From positions 3,596,001 to 3,660,000 of the forward strand of contig NC_134830.1 of NCBI RefSeq assembly GCF_004210375.1: 64,000 nucleotides of DNA. The letters are read 5' to 3'. Below the pieces are notes generated by a model. It did no database searches. It saw only the letters and a program-made list of their open reading frames with translations, and was not told the DNA's origin. Positions 25,777 through 35,944 of this stretch are shown piece by piece; position 1 is the stretch's first letter, and each line of letters opens with the position of its first letter. The stretch is from Tachypleus tridentatus (taxonomy: Eukaryota; Arthropoda; Merostomata; Xiphosura; Limulidae). The position numbers and the translations under genes were made by a program.

Positions 25777-27158
25777 CATGTTTATAAAAGTAACAAGGTA
25801 TTTCAGTTTCTGTGTTAGCAATACGCATAAAAGTAGCGTGTAAAATTGTGTGTGTTGTTTGCTCGTGATCACGGAACAATAAAAGTGACCAATCCTATTT
25901 ATTATTATTACTGACATTCAAGTTAAGCCCAAGCATACTCAATCAGGGTTACCTCTAGTGATTGTGCTTTTTATAAAAAATGACTCAAATTATTATTGTG
26001 TTTTTCAAATGAATTTTGAATGTTGTTAGCAGAAGTATTGTTTCATTATTGCCTTAGAAACACCATTTGTTTATCAGCGTGGGAAAGCTGTAATACTGAG
26101 TTGACACGATTGGCGACAATAGTTATGTGCTTTCTGGATGTTATTTAAAATTTTAAGGAAGTTAAACAACCCAGCTTTTTTCACAAGAACGTGCCCAACA
26201 CCAGTACACCACTTCCAGCAACGTTTATTGTCAGTTTAATTGTATCAATATTTTTACTCTATTGTATGTGTGAAACCCAATTCGTTAGATCATATGGCAT
26301 ACTTCCTTTTATATTAATTCACGGACTGAGATATAAGCATCGTATACGTTTTACTTTCTTCTTTGTATCAGAACAAATACTTTTCAGGGTGGTCAACCAT
26401 CGACCCATCAAGATATAGTTTTTATAATTTTCTTTAGATGGTACAATTGAAGATAGTCGAACTCTGACCAGTGTTGAAGAACTCGGTAAACTGGGACATG
26501 AGCTGACGTCTGTTGCACCTTACCAGTTTGGCATTCGTTGTTTGTGATAATAAAGGTTTCTTGGTGATAAATATATTCGTTTTATATTGCTGCTGTTTGT
26601 ACACATTAAGCACAAATGCATTAAGCACAGCCGACCAGAAAAGTACTGCTTCGTGATAATGCTCCTCATATATAAGCATTTACAACCATGTTTTTATTGA
26701 TTCTTGCTCTTACTTGTTGTTTGGATATGTCTGTGTATCAAGACACACAGTATGTGTGGCCAAAAAACAAAACCACATGACACACTGTGTGTTATTAACA
26801 AGAATAAAACCTTCAACCATCTCGTGATCACGGTACGGTACATCTCCCAGGCTTCTGTACATTATTTACAACAATTCAAACACATTTCCTTAACCCTAAT
26901 CGTTTCACAAAAGATCAAACTTAGCCTTACAGTCTTTTGTTTTGTTCTTCTTTTTTACATCAGTGAAAAAACAACAAACTTCTCTTTAAATCGATTTCAA
27001 ATTTGGACACAGCTGACATATATTTTTATTATACTAGCTTAAATATCCCAGGAGAAATGGGTAAAAATAAGTGAACAATTTTACAAAAGTTTCGTAAATT
27101 TTTGCACTCGTCTGGAGAAAAGTCGTCTGATTCGATCGTAATGAAATTTATATTGTAT
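25777..27158. other. Intergenic, no supported gene
   Basis: AT-rich. Frames of about 75-112 codons (for example 26191-26418, and 26704-27042, which opens on TTG) have no recognisable domain, no good splice context and hydrophobic or AT-driven composition. I do not call them genes. Confidence 0.5.
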
Positions 27159-27159
27159 T

Positions 27160-27600
27160 TTAGAGTATTATTAAAATTAACATTTTATACTGTACTTTAC
27201 AAGGGTTCGAGTATTATCGGCCTGGCATGGCCTAGCGCGTAAGGCGTGCGACTCGTAATCCGAGGGTCGCGGGTTCGCGCCCGCGTCGCGCTAAATATGC
27301 TCGCCCTCCCAGCCGTGGGGGTGTATAATGTGACGGTCAATCCCACTATTCGTTGGTAAAAGAGTAGCCCAAGAGTTGGCGGTGGGTGGTGATGACTAGC
27401 TGCCTTCCCTCTAGTCTTACACTGCTAAATTAGGGACGGCTAGCACAGATAGCCCTCGAGTAGCTTTGTGCGAAATTCCAAACAAACAAACAAATCGAGT
27501 ATTATTAAAATTAACATTTTATACTGTACTTTAGAGTATTACTAAAATTAACATTTTATACTGTACTTTAGAGTATTATTAAAATTAACATTTTATACTC
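27160..27600. repeat. Short ~37-bp tandem repeat split by a SINE
   Basis: Units of GAGTATTATTAAAATTAACA then TTTTATACTGTACTTTA: one left of the SINE (about 27166-27200) and three right of it (27497-27600). The SINE at 27218-27494 interrupts the array. Confidence 0.85.
27218..27494 (+). mobile_element. tRNA-derived SINE (family 1), full length, with TSD
   Basis: Near-identical to 25489-25763: GGCCTGGCATGGCCTAGCGC head, GGGTCGCGGGTTCGCGCCCG box B, same body and (CAAA)n tail. Perfect 11-bp direct repeats TCGAGTATTAT lie at 27207-27217 and 27495-27505. Confidence 0.94.
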
Positions 27601-27885
27601 TTAGAGTCATAAAAATCGGATGTGAAATCCACAAGTTATAAAACCATCGTGTACAAATTTTCAAACAAATTTTGCCTAATCTTTGCATCAAACTTAAAAC
27701 TAATACAAACACTTCCCTCTATGTAATTGCCTTTGTTCCTGGCAAATAGCTAGCATATTTTGTAAGATTTCTTTATGTGATATATAAAACTATACAAGGA
27801 ACGTGATAACTATGGAAAACTAACTTGGCTGAAAAAGTGTGGACAAAAATAAAGCAGCGAAAGATGAAATAAAAGTTACTGAAAC

Positions 27886-28120
27886 TCGTAATCTGAGGGT
27901 CAAGGGTTCGAATACCCGTTCCATCAAACATACACGCCCTTACAGCCGTGGATCCTTATTATGTACGGTAAATCCAACAATTTGTTGATAAAAGAGTAAC
28001 CCAAGAGTTGACGGCGGATGGTGATAATTAGCTGCCTTCTAGTCTCACACTGCTAAATTAAGGACGACTAGGGTAGATAATCCTTCTGTAACTCTGCGAG
28101 ATAATCAAAATACACAAATA
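27886..28120 (+). mobile_element. Diverged tRNA-derived SINE (family 1 relative)
   Basis: Begins inside the head (CTCGTAATCTGAGGGTCAAG, GGTTCGAATACCCGTTCC as box B), then a diverged body (AAGAGTTGACGGCGGATGG, CACACTGCTAAATTAAGGAC) and an AAATACACAAATAAA tail. The inverted duplicate at 34985-35266 retains more of the head. Confidence 0.82.
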
Positions 28121-28395
28121 AACCCATGTATTGTCTTAACTATATAGAAAGATACTAGCAAGGAGCTAGCATATGATACTGATATATCCTAGAATAAATT
28201 AATTTAATATCACTCCACAAATAAAACTTGAAACAAAGAGTGTTTAACACTACTTATTAAGTTTCGTTGTTATACCACTGGTCAAAAAACGCAGATAATT
28301 GTCAATAGAGTAGAGTTTACATGATCTGGTTAGACTCTCGACAAACTGCTGTAGACTTGAAATGTTCCACAAACACTGTCTAGTACATTCTAGAT

Positions 28396-28945
28396 CAGGG
28401 GTGGACAACTTATTTTTCAAAGTGGACACAACTGTAGCTAATCAAAACAACGTTTGCCACACTATTAAAAAAAAATCAAAAGATGTTAGTTTAATCAAAA
28501 TAATTGAATTTTAACTAACCTTCAATGTAAGAATAGATGGGGGTTTTCATCAACAAGTTTCGTGAAATTTGGTTTAATATCTATGCTCAGTGAGCATCTT
28601 AACTCTGCCTCTAAATTTATGTCAGTAAGCTGAGATTTGTATCTAGCCTTAAGAAAATCTAGCGTAGAAAATGTTGACTCACACACCTATGTGGATCCAA
28701 ACATGGAAGATAATTTTGAAATTGCTATCTCTAAATTTGAAAACACTCATTTATCAGAATAGTGGGCCATATCTCTTTAAATCCACACTTATCCAAAGAC
28801 AAAAAAAAAGATGTAATTTTCTTACTGACATTTGCTATGTCAAATTGAAATGGATCGTGCAAAAATTCAAATATCACTTTCAAATTTTTAAATTCAGAGA
28901 AACGTGATTCAATTTTTGAGATAGATTTTTGATCCAGTATTGATA
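28396..28945 (-). mobile_element. 3' end of a hAT transposon, antisense
   Basis: Starts at the hAT-type terminal motif CAGGGGTGGACAACTTATTT (28396). On the minus strand it carries the end of the transposase, including the C-terminal dimerisation region (SKLSSMFGSTYVCESTFSTL then RYKSQLTDINLEAEL-like residues, with stops). It mirrors 34130-34718 and ends where the inverted homology ends, near 28945. Confidence 0.85.
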
Positions 28946-28989
28946 CGTGAGATATAATGTAGTGAGGTATTATTAGATGTTCTTGTTTG

Positions 28990-31260
28990 CTTTCACTCGT
29001 ATTTCAACACGAAATAGCATCCCTCTCCAAATCCAATATGGCCACCATCGAAAGCCAGCATTACTCCATTATATCTATCAAATGCACATAGAAATGCCAT
29101 CTCAGTATCTGTAATTTGACATAAATATAGATTATCATATGGAAATTCATGTAAACCTAATATCCTTATCAGATCATCTACCAAATCACCGTCATATTGA
29201 ATTCCAGCATGGCTACCATCAACACTCAATTTCATGTAAATCTTTATTATTAATGTATATAAGATTTTTCTTATCATAGAGTCTGATCAGAGCACTTAGT
29301 TTAGAGTGAAAGCAAACAAGAACATCTAATAATATCTCACTACAATATATCTCAATGCCTAAAACTGTACAATTCACATAGGATTGCGTGTCCAGTTGAA
29401 TCACAGGTTAATAAAATCTCATCTTTTCCACATGTTATTGAAGCATGTTTAACTATCCACATGCAAAATTCTCGTAATAACCAGCTATATCTGTTATGTA
29501 GCACGTGCATTAAGATTAATACATGTAAAATGTGCATGAGAATGTCAGACATCTTTACTCAAACGTACGGACAAAAGTAACAGTTTTGCTTGAGGCTCTA
29601 ACAAGAACTAAAATATTATTTTAACGTATACTATGAGAAGTACGAGTTTCATGCAAATATATGTATAATTTACACAAATATAGAAAAATACATTGTTTAT
29701 TCTTACACAAATATAGAAAAATACATTGTTTATTCCAACCATCATGAACTTTCCAAACATCACTCTTGGCTGTAACTTCTGACATAGAAATACAGTGAGA
29801 TGCAGGGAAAAGTAGCTCAATAACAAAGACTCCTAGATGGCTTCTTGCAGTAACGAAGATTATCTCTTTGCATGAGTGAGCAATTTCTGGCTCGGTTGTC
29901 CACAGAGAAGCCCAACTTTGTTTTGTTTCAGTTGGTGAATACTGTTCAGGCACTTCGATTGCTTCATTTACATAATCAACTTCGAAAACTGCTCTTTTAT
30001 TCACACTGTTAAAGAGTAGTCTACATTGGGGAGATATCTTCCTTTTGACAAGGAGTGCTTAGTGTTCTTGGTTCGCATTATTAATTGGACGATTGTTTGT
30101 ATACATTGTTACCATGAACCATTCTATCAACAAAAGTTCCTCCTACAGAGTGTTTTCTGATGTTTCTGAGAAATTTTCAAATACTGCGGACACAAGAGGA
30201 AATGTCTTTTCTTTCAAGTTTAGTTTTTCTCATACAGAGAAAAGTGACATAGTTTTGCAATCCATGAAAAAAGACCTTGCAGGTGCTTATACCAAGATGA
30301 TTAGCAATCCTCTGTGAAGATTATTTTACCAATTCCAAAAGGTGTCCACAAAGACTACAACATCAGTGGACTATTTTACTCTGTCCTTTACTGGCTACAT
30401 GAAAGATTTGTCTCATCATGATTGCATAGAATGAGTCTGTGCTTATCAAACTGAAAACAATTCCTGCAGGTCATTATTAGCTAAATTCTCTGCCTAAAAC
30501 AAACAGCTCAGCTTTGTTCTCGTCTACTTGTAGAAAACTGTGCCAATTGCTTAGCACAGCTGTGTTTAATACGGTTTTCTATGAACAGATTGTCCTTAGG
30601 CTTCTCTCGTACTTTACTTTAGGCTGCATGTCCCAAGCAACATTAAGCTTTCTGACATTTATATTTTGTTTTATAACATGTTAAAGGCAGACCAATGTTG
30701 TATATTCCTCAAATGTTTCGCTTTGCCCAGTGGAATGTTTACCACAGTTATATCATCCAATACTTTGGCATCTGCAAGTGGTTGATCAGAAATGTGATCT
30801 TTAGCTAGACTCGATAGCAACACTAACGTTTGTCCATATATGAGTTTGCCCACTGAGGATAATGACAGATAAGCCTAGTTATCATCTCTGGCTGTGTGTT
30901 TGATGTACAGCCTACAGTTATTCCTTGGGCATAAATATTTGATCAGGTCTTTTGTTGTGACATGTGATAAGATGAAAGCAAAAGCAAATTCGTCACTTTA
31001 ATAGAATAAGCTATCGGTCTAGGACATTGTTTCAGTTGTTTAAGAATGTGGATTTTATGCTTGACTGTCTCAGCTGCTGGATAACTTTCATAATATCTTT
31101 TTGTGTCCAAGACAAACACATCTGCTTTGTTTTCTTTGAATAGATTGCGGAATTCCTCCGTTATTAATTACAAAGCTGTGATACTCTTAGCAAAGGATCT
31201 TTGAACATTGGAAGTTTCTTCCTGCTGACGTAAATTATCAATCTTTGCTTACAACAAGCG
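28990..31260 (-). pseudogene. Decayed antisense protein relic, tentatively a widespread uncharacterised repeat-associated family
   Basis: Minus-strand translation gives several collinear protein-like blocks separated by stops and frame changes. About 31230-31080 reads KIDNLRQQEETSNVQRSFAK then FKENKADVFVLDTKRYYES. About 30990-30950 follows with RPIAYSIKVTN. 30853-30671 has MGKLIYGQTLVLLSSLAKDH and then DQPLADAKVLDD. 30004-29750 has SWASLWTTEPEIAHSCKEII. From memory, the order 'VLDTK...', 'MGKL.(F/Y)G', 'A.(T/A)KVLD', 'WTT.PE....C.E' resembles a large uncharacterised protein common in arthropod and cnidarian genomes; I could not check this. The 28990-29550 blocks (for example KHASITCGKDEILLTCDSTG) are unrecognised and may be separate. 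It lies in the loop between the inverted arms. Confidence 0.4.
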
Positions 31261-31390
31261 AGATTCAAATTGTTTCCCTGATCTTAGTATTTCTGATTCA
31301 GCAACCATCCAAAACTTTAGAGCTAGGGTTATCAGTAAGCCTCGTTGCCTCCTTTCATCTGAATCGATCTCATCATTTAATTCAAAGTTG

Positions 31391-31975
31391 CCTTCTTGGA
31401 GTAACCTTATATATTCCACAACCATGTTTCAGTTCTAACACTCCAGTCTGATAATTAAATCTGCCTTCTTGGAGTTACCTTATGTATTCCACAACCATGT
31501 TTCAGCTATAACACTCCAGTCTGATAATTAAATCTGCCTTTTTGGAGTAACCTTATATATTCCACAACCATGTTTCAGCTCTAACACTCCAGTCTGATAA
31601 TTAAATCTGCCTTCTTGGAGTAACCTTATGTATTCCACAACCATGTTTCAGCTATAACACTCCAGTCTGATAATTAAATCTGCCTTTTTGGAGTAACCTT
31701 ATATATTCCACAACCATGTTTCAGCTCTAACACTCCAGTCTGCTAATTAAATCTGCCTTCTTGGAGTAACCTTATATATTCCATAACCATGTTTCAGCTC
31801 TAACACTTCAGTCTGATATTTAAATCTGCCTTCTTGGAGTAACCTTATATATTCCATAACCATGTTTCAGCTCGATCATTCCAGTCTGATAATTAAATCT
31901 GCCTTCTTGGAGTTACCTTATATATTCCACAACCATGTTTCAGCTCTAACACTTCAGTCTGATAATTAAATTTCA
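31391..31975. repeat. 73-bp tandem array, about 8 units
   Basis: The unit starts CCTTCTTGGAGTAACCTTAT and continues ATATTCCACAACCATGTTTC, AGCTCTAACACTCCAGTCTG, ATAATTAAATCTG. Variants such as CTTTTTGG and ATGTATTCC alternate in the first units, suggesting a two-unit (146-bp) higher-order period at the left. Confidence 0.95.
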
Positions 31976-32310
31976 GATTTTTCCATAATCCATGTAGGAA
32001 GGTAAAGTAGCTTACTGTTGCTGTGATCAAAATTGGCATAAACTTTGTAGACATTTAACTGAAAGACATGCAGAACAGCAGCCGTGGCATCATCTGAACA
32101 GCACGTGACATGAGAGATACTAAGGATTATTTCTGCCTTTCTTGCTGTTCTCGAACCAGCACTTACTAAGCTTTATTTCACCTATTTTATGTGCAGTTCT
32201 CCTACTATATCTGTGTAATGATCCTTATCATAGACCTTTGCTTATAAAATCTAAACATGGGCTTCTCATTTGCTATGGCTGATGTCTGACAGGAATTGAC
32301 ATATTCTTTT

Positions 32311-32518
32311 GGCGTGTTGAGGCGTGCGACTCGTAATCCGAGGGTCTCGGGTTCGCATTCCCGTCTCGCTAAACATGCTCGCCCTTTCAGCCGTGGGGGC
32401 GTTATAATGTGACGGTCAATCCCACTATTCGTTGGTAAAAGAGTAGTCCAAGAGTTGGCGGTGGGTGGTGATGACTAGCTGCCTTCCCTCTAGTCTTACA
32501 CTGCTAAATTAGGGACGG
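32311..32518 (+). mobile_element. tRNA-derived SINE (family 1), 3' truncated
   Basis: The head (GGCGTGCGACTCGTAATCCG, GGTCTCGGGTTCGCATTCCC) and body are present up to CTGCTAAATTAGGGACGG. The sequence then switches abruptly to the fold-back family (TTCACCTGACGATGACCGAA). The expected tail (GATAGCCCTCGAGTAGC and CAAA repeats) is absent. Confidence 0.92.
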
Positions 32519-32643
32519 GTTCACCTGACGATGACCGAAGAAGGTCGAAACGTTGTTCGCTCTTCTATGTAAAGTGTTTTCTCAGCCCAAACGAGCCGTT
32601 TTTGCATATAAATTTCTCAACAAGTGGGTTTCTCGTCATCACT
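32519..32643. mobile_element. Fold-back family fragment
   Basis: Reads GACCGAAGAAGGTCGAAACG, TTGTTCGCTCTTCTATGTAA, CTCAGCCCAAACGAGCCGTT and ends GGTTTCTCGTCATCACTG. It represents one side of the family, without the palindromic partner. It is in inverse orientation to the copy at 33976-34120. Confidence 0.85.
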
Positions 32644-32654
32644 GGTGAAACAAG

Positions 32655-34718
32655 AATGTTATGAAAGTTGGAAGTTGAAACTTACATTGATTAAAGTAAA
32701 TAATAAGTCAGTGTATAACAAAGTGTTCAGTAAAGTATACAACCTTAAGCAACACTTTAACAATTTTCATAACGTATTTGATGTAAAAATTCCAGTTAAT
32801 AGCAAAAATCGTATGAATAAAATTAGCTGTCTGAAACACAATCACATGGGAGGGCTACAAATATGTTTATCATTAATAGAACTAGTTATGTTAACTAGCT
32901 ATAAAATAGCCTGGATACTAGCTCAACAAAAGAAATCATTTTCTGATGCTGAACTAGTAAAAGAAATATTGATTGTGGTCATTGAAACTCTGTTGGAGGA
33001 TTATGATTCAAAAATAAAACATAATATTCTTCAAAAGGCATATAATTTGAAATTTAATCAAAGAACAATTGTCTGCAGAATAGTAGAGTTAGTGAAAGAC
33101 AGAAAATCTGTTGCTTGAATAACTAAAAGACTGTTTGTATTTTTCTTTAGCACTAGATGATTCAATAGTTGTCAGTAACACTGATCAGTTGATATTTTGG
33201 GTTCGATATGTAACTTCAGATCCTCAAGTGAGGGAAGAAATGCTTGACCTTTGTGGATTACGAGATCGAACATGTGGAAAAAACATCTATGAAACATTTC
33301 TTGAAATGTCAAAAACATTCAGTCTGGATTTCATAAAACTGGTTTCTGTCACAACAGATGGCGCTCTCATCATGACTTAGGTAAAATTAGGATTTGTTTC
33401 TCTTTTGAAACAGCATTTAATTGAAAATAATGTTAAGTCCACGTTGTCATCTTTCTATTGTATTTTGTATCAGGAAAATTTATGTGTTCAGATGTCTAAA
33501 AGTGATGAAGTTAAAAATCTGATGGACATTGTTGTTGATATAATTGTGAATTATATTAGAAGTGGAAGCTCTGTCATCCATCGTCAGTTTGTTGAGTCTT
33601 TAAAGAAAAGCAGTGACTGTACTTTTTATGATCTTACTGATTTTGTAAATGTAAGATGGTTAAGTAGAGGAAAAGTCTTAGAATGATTCACTTCCTTATT
33701 TCCTCAAATAAAAAAAGTATCTTGTTGAAAAGATTCAAAATTTACCTGAAATTGAAACTTTGTCATGACTGTGATTTGCACGTTCTGTGTGACATGATGG
33801 CTCACTTGAATAATTTGAATACGAAGCTTCAGTGAAGAGGTAAAATAATAAGCGAAAAATCACAGTCTATTCATGAATTTCAGTTAAAGCTAAACCTCCT
33901 TGTGGAACAATTACAGAAGAATGACTTGACACATTTTGCAAAGTTGAATAGTTTTCTAGAAAACAATAAGGACTATGTATATGCAAAAACGGCTCGTTTG
34001 GGTTGAGAAAATATTTTACATAGAAGAGCGAACAACGTTTCGACCTTCTTCGGTATCGTCAGGTTCACAAAGAAAGAGGTAACTGACCGGAAGCTGACCA
34101 CATGTTTGAAAGGGGTTGTGATTTCTCTGATGCTAAAGATGATCACGTTTTCAGAATTTAAAAATTTGAAATTGATATTTGAATTTTTACATGATCCATT
34201 TCACTTTGACTTATGAAATTTCAGTAAGGAAATTACATCTTTTTTGTCTTTGGATAAGTGTGGATTTAAAGACGAGATGCTTTGTTCTGCAAAGTGTAGA
34301 ACACATAAAAGCTAAACAAACAAAAATGTTTTATCGGAGAGATGTGGCTGACTATTTAGATAAATGAAAGTCTTCCAAATTTAAAAATAGCAACTTCAAA
34401 ATTATCTTCCATGTTTGGATCCACATAGGTGTGTGAGTCAACATTTTCTACGCTAGGTTTTCTTAAGGCTAGGTACAGATCTCAGCTAACTGACATAAAT
34501 TTAGAGGCAGAGTTAAGATGCTCACTGAGCATAGATATGAAGCCAAAATTCATGAAACATGTTGATGAAACCCACATCTATTTTTACATTGAAGGTTAGT
34601 TGAAATTCAATTATTTTGATTAAACTAACATCTTTTGATTTTTTTTTAATAGTGTGGCAAACGTTGTTTTGATTAGCTACAGTTGTGTCCACTTTGAAAA
34701 ATAAGTTGTCCACCCCTG
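32655..34718 (+). pseudogene. hAT-superfamily transposase (GTF2IRD2/ZBED-like), broken
   Basis: Collinear hAT motifs run along the plus strand. A zinc-finger remnant (FSKVYNLKQHFNNFHNVFD, about 32730) comes first. The RNaseH-like core follows with LALDDSIVVSNTDQLIFWVR (33150) and KLVSVTTDGALIM (33340). Then come FYCILYQENLC (33460), DFVNVRWLSRGKVLE (33640) and a decayed MAHLNNLN/EFQLKLNLLVEQLQKNDL stretch (33790-33930). The C-terminal dimerisation region is at 34390-34520 (KLSSMFGSTYVCESTF). Stops and frame changes fall near 33118, 33380 and 33686, and repeatedly after 33690. The right end GTTGTCCACCCCTG at 34718 is a hAT terminus; a matching left terminus is not visible. A fold-back family piece is inserted at 33976-34120. 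Family resemblance is from motif order; sequence identity was not measured. Confidence 0.88.
33976..34120. mobile_element. Fold-back family fragment inside the hAT relic
   Basis: Reads GCAAAAACGGCTCGTTTGGG, TTGAGAAAATATTTTACATA, GAGCGAACAACGTTTCGACC, TTCTTCGGTATCGTCAGG, then AAAGAGGTAACTGACCGG up to about 34120. It splits transposase-like sequence (ending KLNSFLENNKDYV on the left). Confidence 0.85.
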
Positions 34719-35226
34719 ATCTAGAATGTACTAGACAGTGTTTGTGGAACATTTCAAGCCTACAGCAGTTTGTCGAGAGTCTAACCAGATCATGTAAACT
34801 CTACTCTATTGACAATTATCTGCGTTTTTTGACCAGTGGTATAACAACGAAACTTAATAAGTAGTGTTAAACACTCTTTGTTTCAAGTTTTATTTGTGGA
34901 GTGATATTAAATTAATTTATTCTAGGATATATCAGTATAATGTGCTAGCTCCTTGCTAGTATCTTTCTATATAGTTAAGACAATACATGGGTTTATTTGT
35001 GTGTTTTGATTATCCCGCAGAGTTACAGAAGGATTATCTACCCTAGTCGTCCTTAATTTAGCAGTGTGAGACTAGAAGGCAGCAAATTATCACCATCCAC
35101 CGTCAACTCTTGGGTTACTCTTTTATCAACAAATTGTTGGATTTACCGTACATAATAACGACCCACGGCTAAAAGGGCGTGTATGTTTGATGGAACAGAG
35201 ACTCGAATCCTCGACCCTCAAGTTGT
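34130..35226. repeat. Right arm of the ~1.1-kb inverted duplication
   Basis: Reverse-complement partner of 27886-28945. It spans the end of the hAT relic, its terminus at 34718, the unique-looking flank, and most of an antisense SINE. Small indels and substitutions separate the arms. The 5.2-kb spacer holds the antisense protein relic, the 73-bp array, a SINE and the hAT core. Confidence 0.93.
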
Positions 35227-35266
35227 GAGTGAAGCACCAGGCCGACACTGCATGGGGTATCATAAT
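34985..35266 (-). mobile_element. Diverged tRNA-derived SINE, antisense
   Basis: In plus-strand order: GTTTATTTGTGTGTTTTG tail, CCTAGTCGTCCTTAATTTAG, CACCATCCACCGTCAACTCT, GGGCGTGTATGTTTGATGG, AGACTCGAATCCTCGACCCT (box B) and the head up to GGCCGACACTGCATGG. It is the duplicate of 27886-28120 with the head retained. Confidence 0.85.
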
Positions 35267-35269
35267 ATT

Positions 35270-35378
35270 TATCCTCTGCGAACTTACAACACTAGAAACC
35301 GGTTTTCGGTACTCGTTGTTAGCAAAGCACGTAGCATATTGTGTAACTTTGTGCTTAATTACAAACAAACCAGAATAG
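35270..35378 (+). mobile_element. tRNA-derived SINE (family 2), old
   Basis: CTGCGAACTTACAACACTAG, AAACCGGTTTTCGGTACTCG (box B-like), then AGCAAAGCACGTAGCATATT, GTGTAACTTTGTGCTTAATT and an ACAAACAAAC tail. A different tRNA-like head from family 1. The same family is at 45733-45856. Confidence 0.78.
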
Positions 35379-35938
35379 TTATTTCAGACTCTAAGTTTGA
35401 ACGATATGTTCATTCAAGCAGAACATTTACGGTATTCACTTGCTACACGCATATGAGAATTATAAACAATGATGATTATTGTCAACTTGGTTTATTCAGT
35501 TTTTAGCAGGAGTCAGTGTAACATTACCATAGTCTTAATATTTACACGGAAATGGCACAGAATAATTAGTCCCATAAAATCAAAAGAATGGCAAAATATT
35601 CTTTTGTTCTAACACTTTTGCACAGTGATGTATATCGCTAAAAATCTAGGCTCGATACATGAAGTGGAAACAGTGAAGACAGCCACTTGTCAAGCTCTGC
35701 CTAGGCGAATAAATATAAACAAACTCGTGTAACGCACTGTGTACATTATCGTATTGCGCATACGAGTGACATACCAATGGTTTGAAACGAAACACGCAAC
35801 TTTGAGTTTCGTTTCAGCGGTACAGATATAAACATTTAAGAATATAAAGCCGGGTTATTTTCACTTTAGAAACGTTTTGGACCATTTCACCAAAACAGCA
35901 GTTTTATTTTCAATAAACTGTGAACATTAAATATTGTT
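35379..35938 (+). promoter_or_regulatory. Region 5' of WDR19; presumed promoter and 5' UTR
   Basis: The 560 bp before the WDR19 start codon. No clear TATA box at a convincing distance and no CpG-rich block can be defined. The stretch 35820-35938 is probably 5' UTR by position. The transcription start cannot be placed from sequence alone. Confidence 0.3.
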
Positions 35939-35944
35939 ATGAAG
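35939..35944 (+). CDS. WDR19: WDR19 exon 1 (coding part: ATG AAG)
   Basis: Encodes only Met-Lys before a consensus donor (GTAAGT at 35945), phase 0. The MK start followed by R-V-F in exon 2 matches the family's MKR(I/V)F N-terminus, which decides this start. Confidence 0.85.

Larger units (their letters stand above)
27886..28945. repeat. Left arm of a ~1.06-kb inverted duplication
   Basis: This segment is the reverse complement, with scattered differences, of 34130-35226. Shared landmarks: ATAGAAAGATACTAGCAAGG here against CCTTGCTAGTATCTTTCTAT there, TTAACACTACTTATTAAGTT against AACTTAATAAGTAGTGTTAA, and ATGTGGATCCAAACATGGAA against TTCCATGTTTGGATCCACAT. The arm contains a SINE-like piece, unique-looking DNA, and the 3' part of a hAT transposon in antisense. 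Because flanks and SINE are shared along with the transposon end, this is a segmental inverted duplication, not two independent insertions. Confidence 0.93.

Noticed and set aside
26704-27042. 112-codon plus-strand frame
   Set aside because: Begins with TTG, no conserved motif, hydrophobic AT-driven composition and no splice support.
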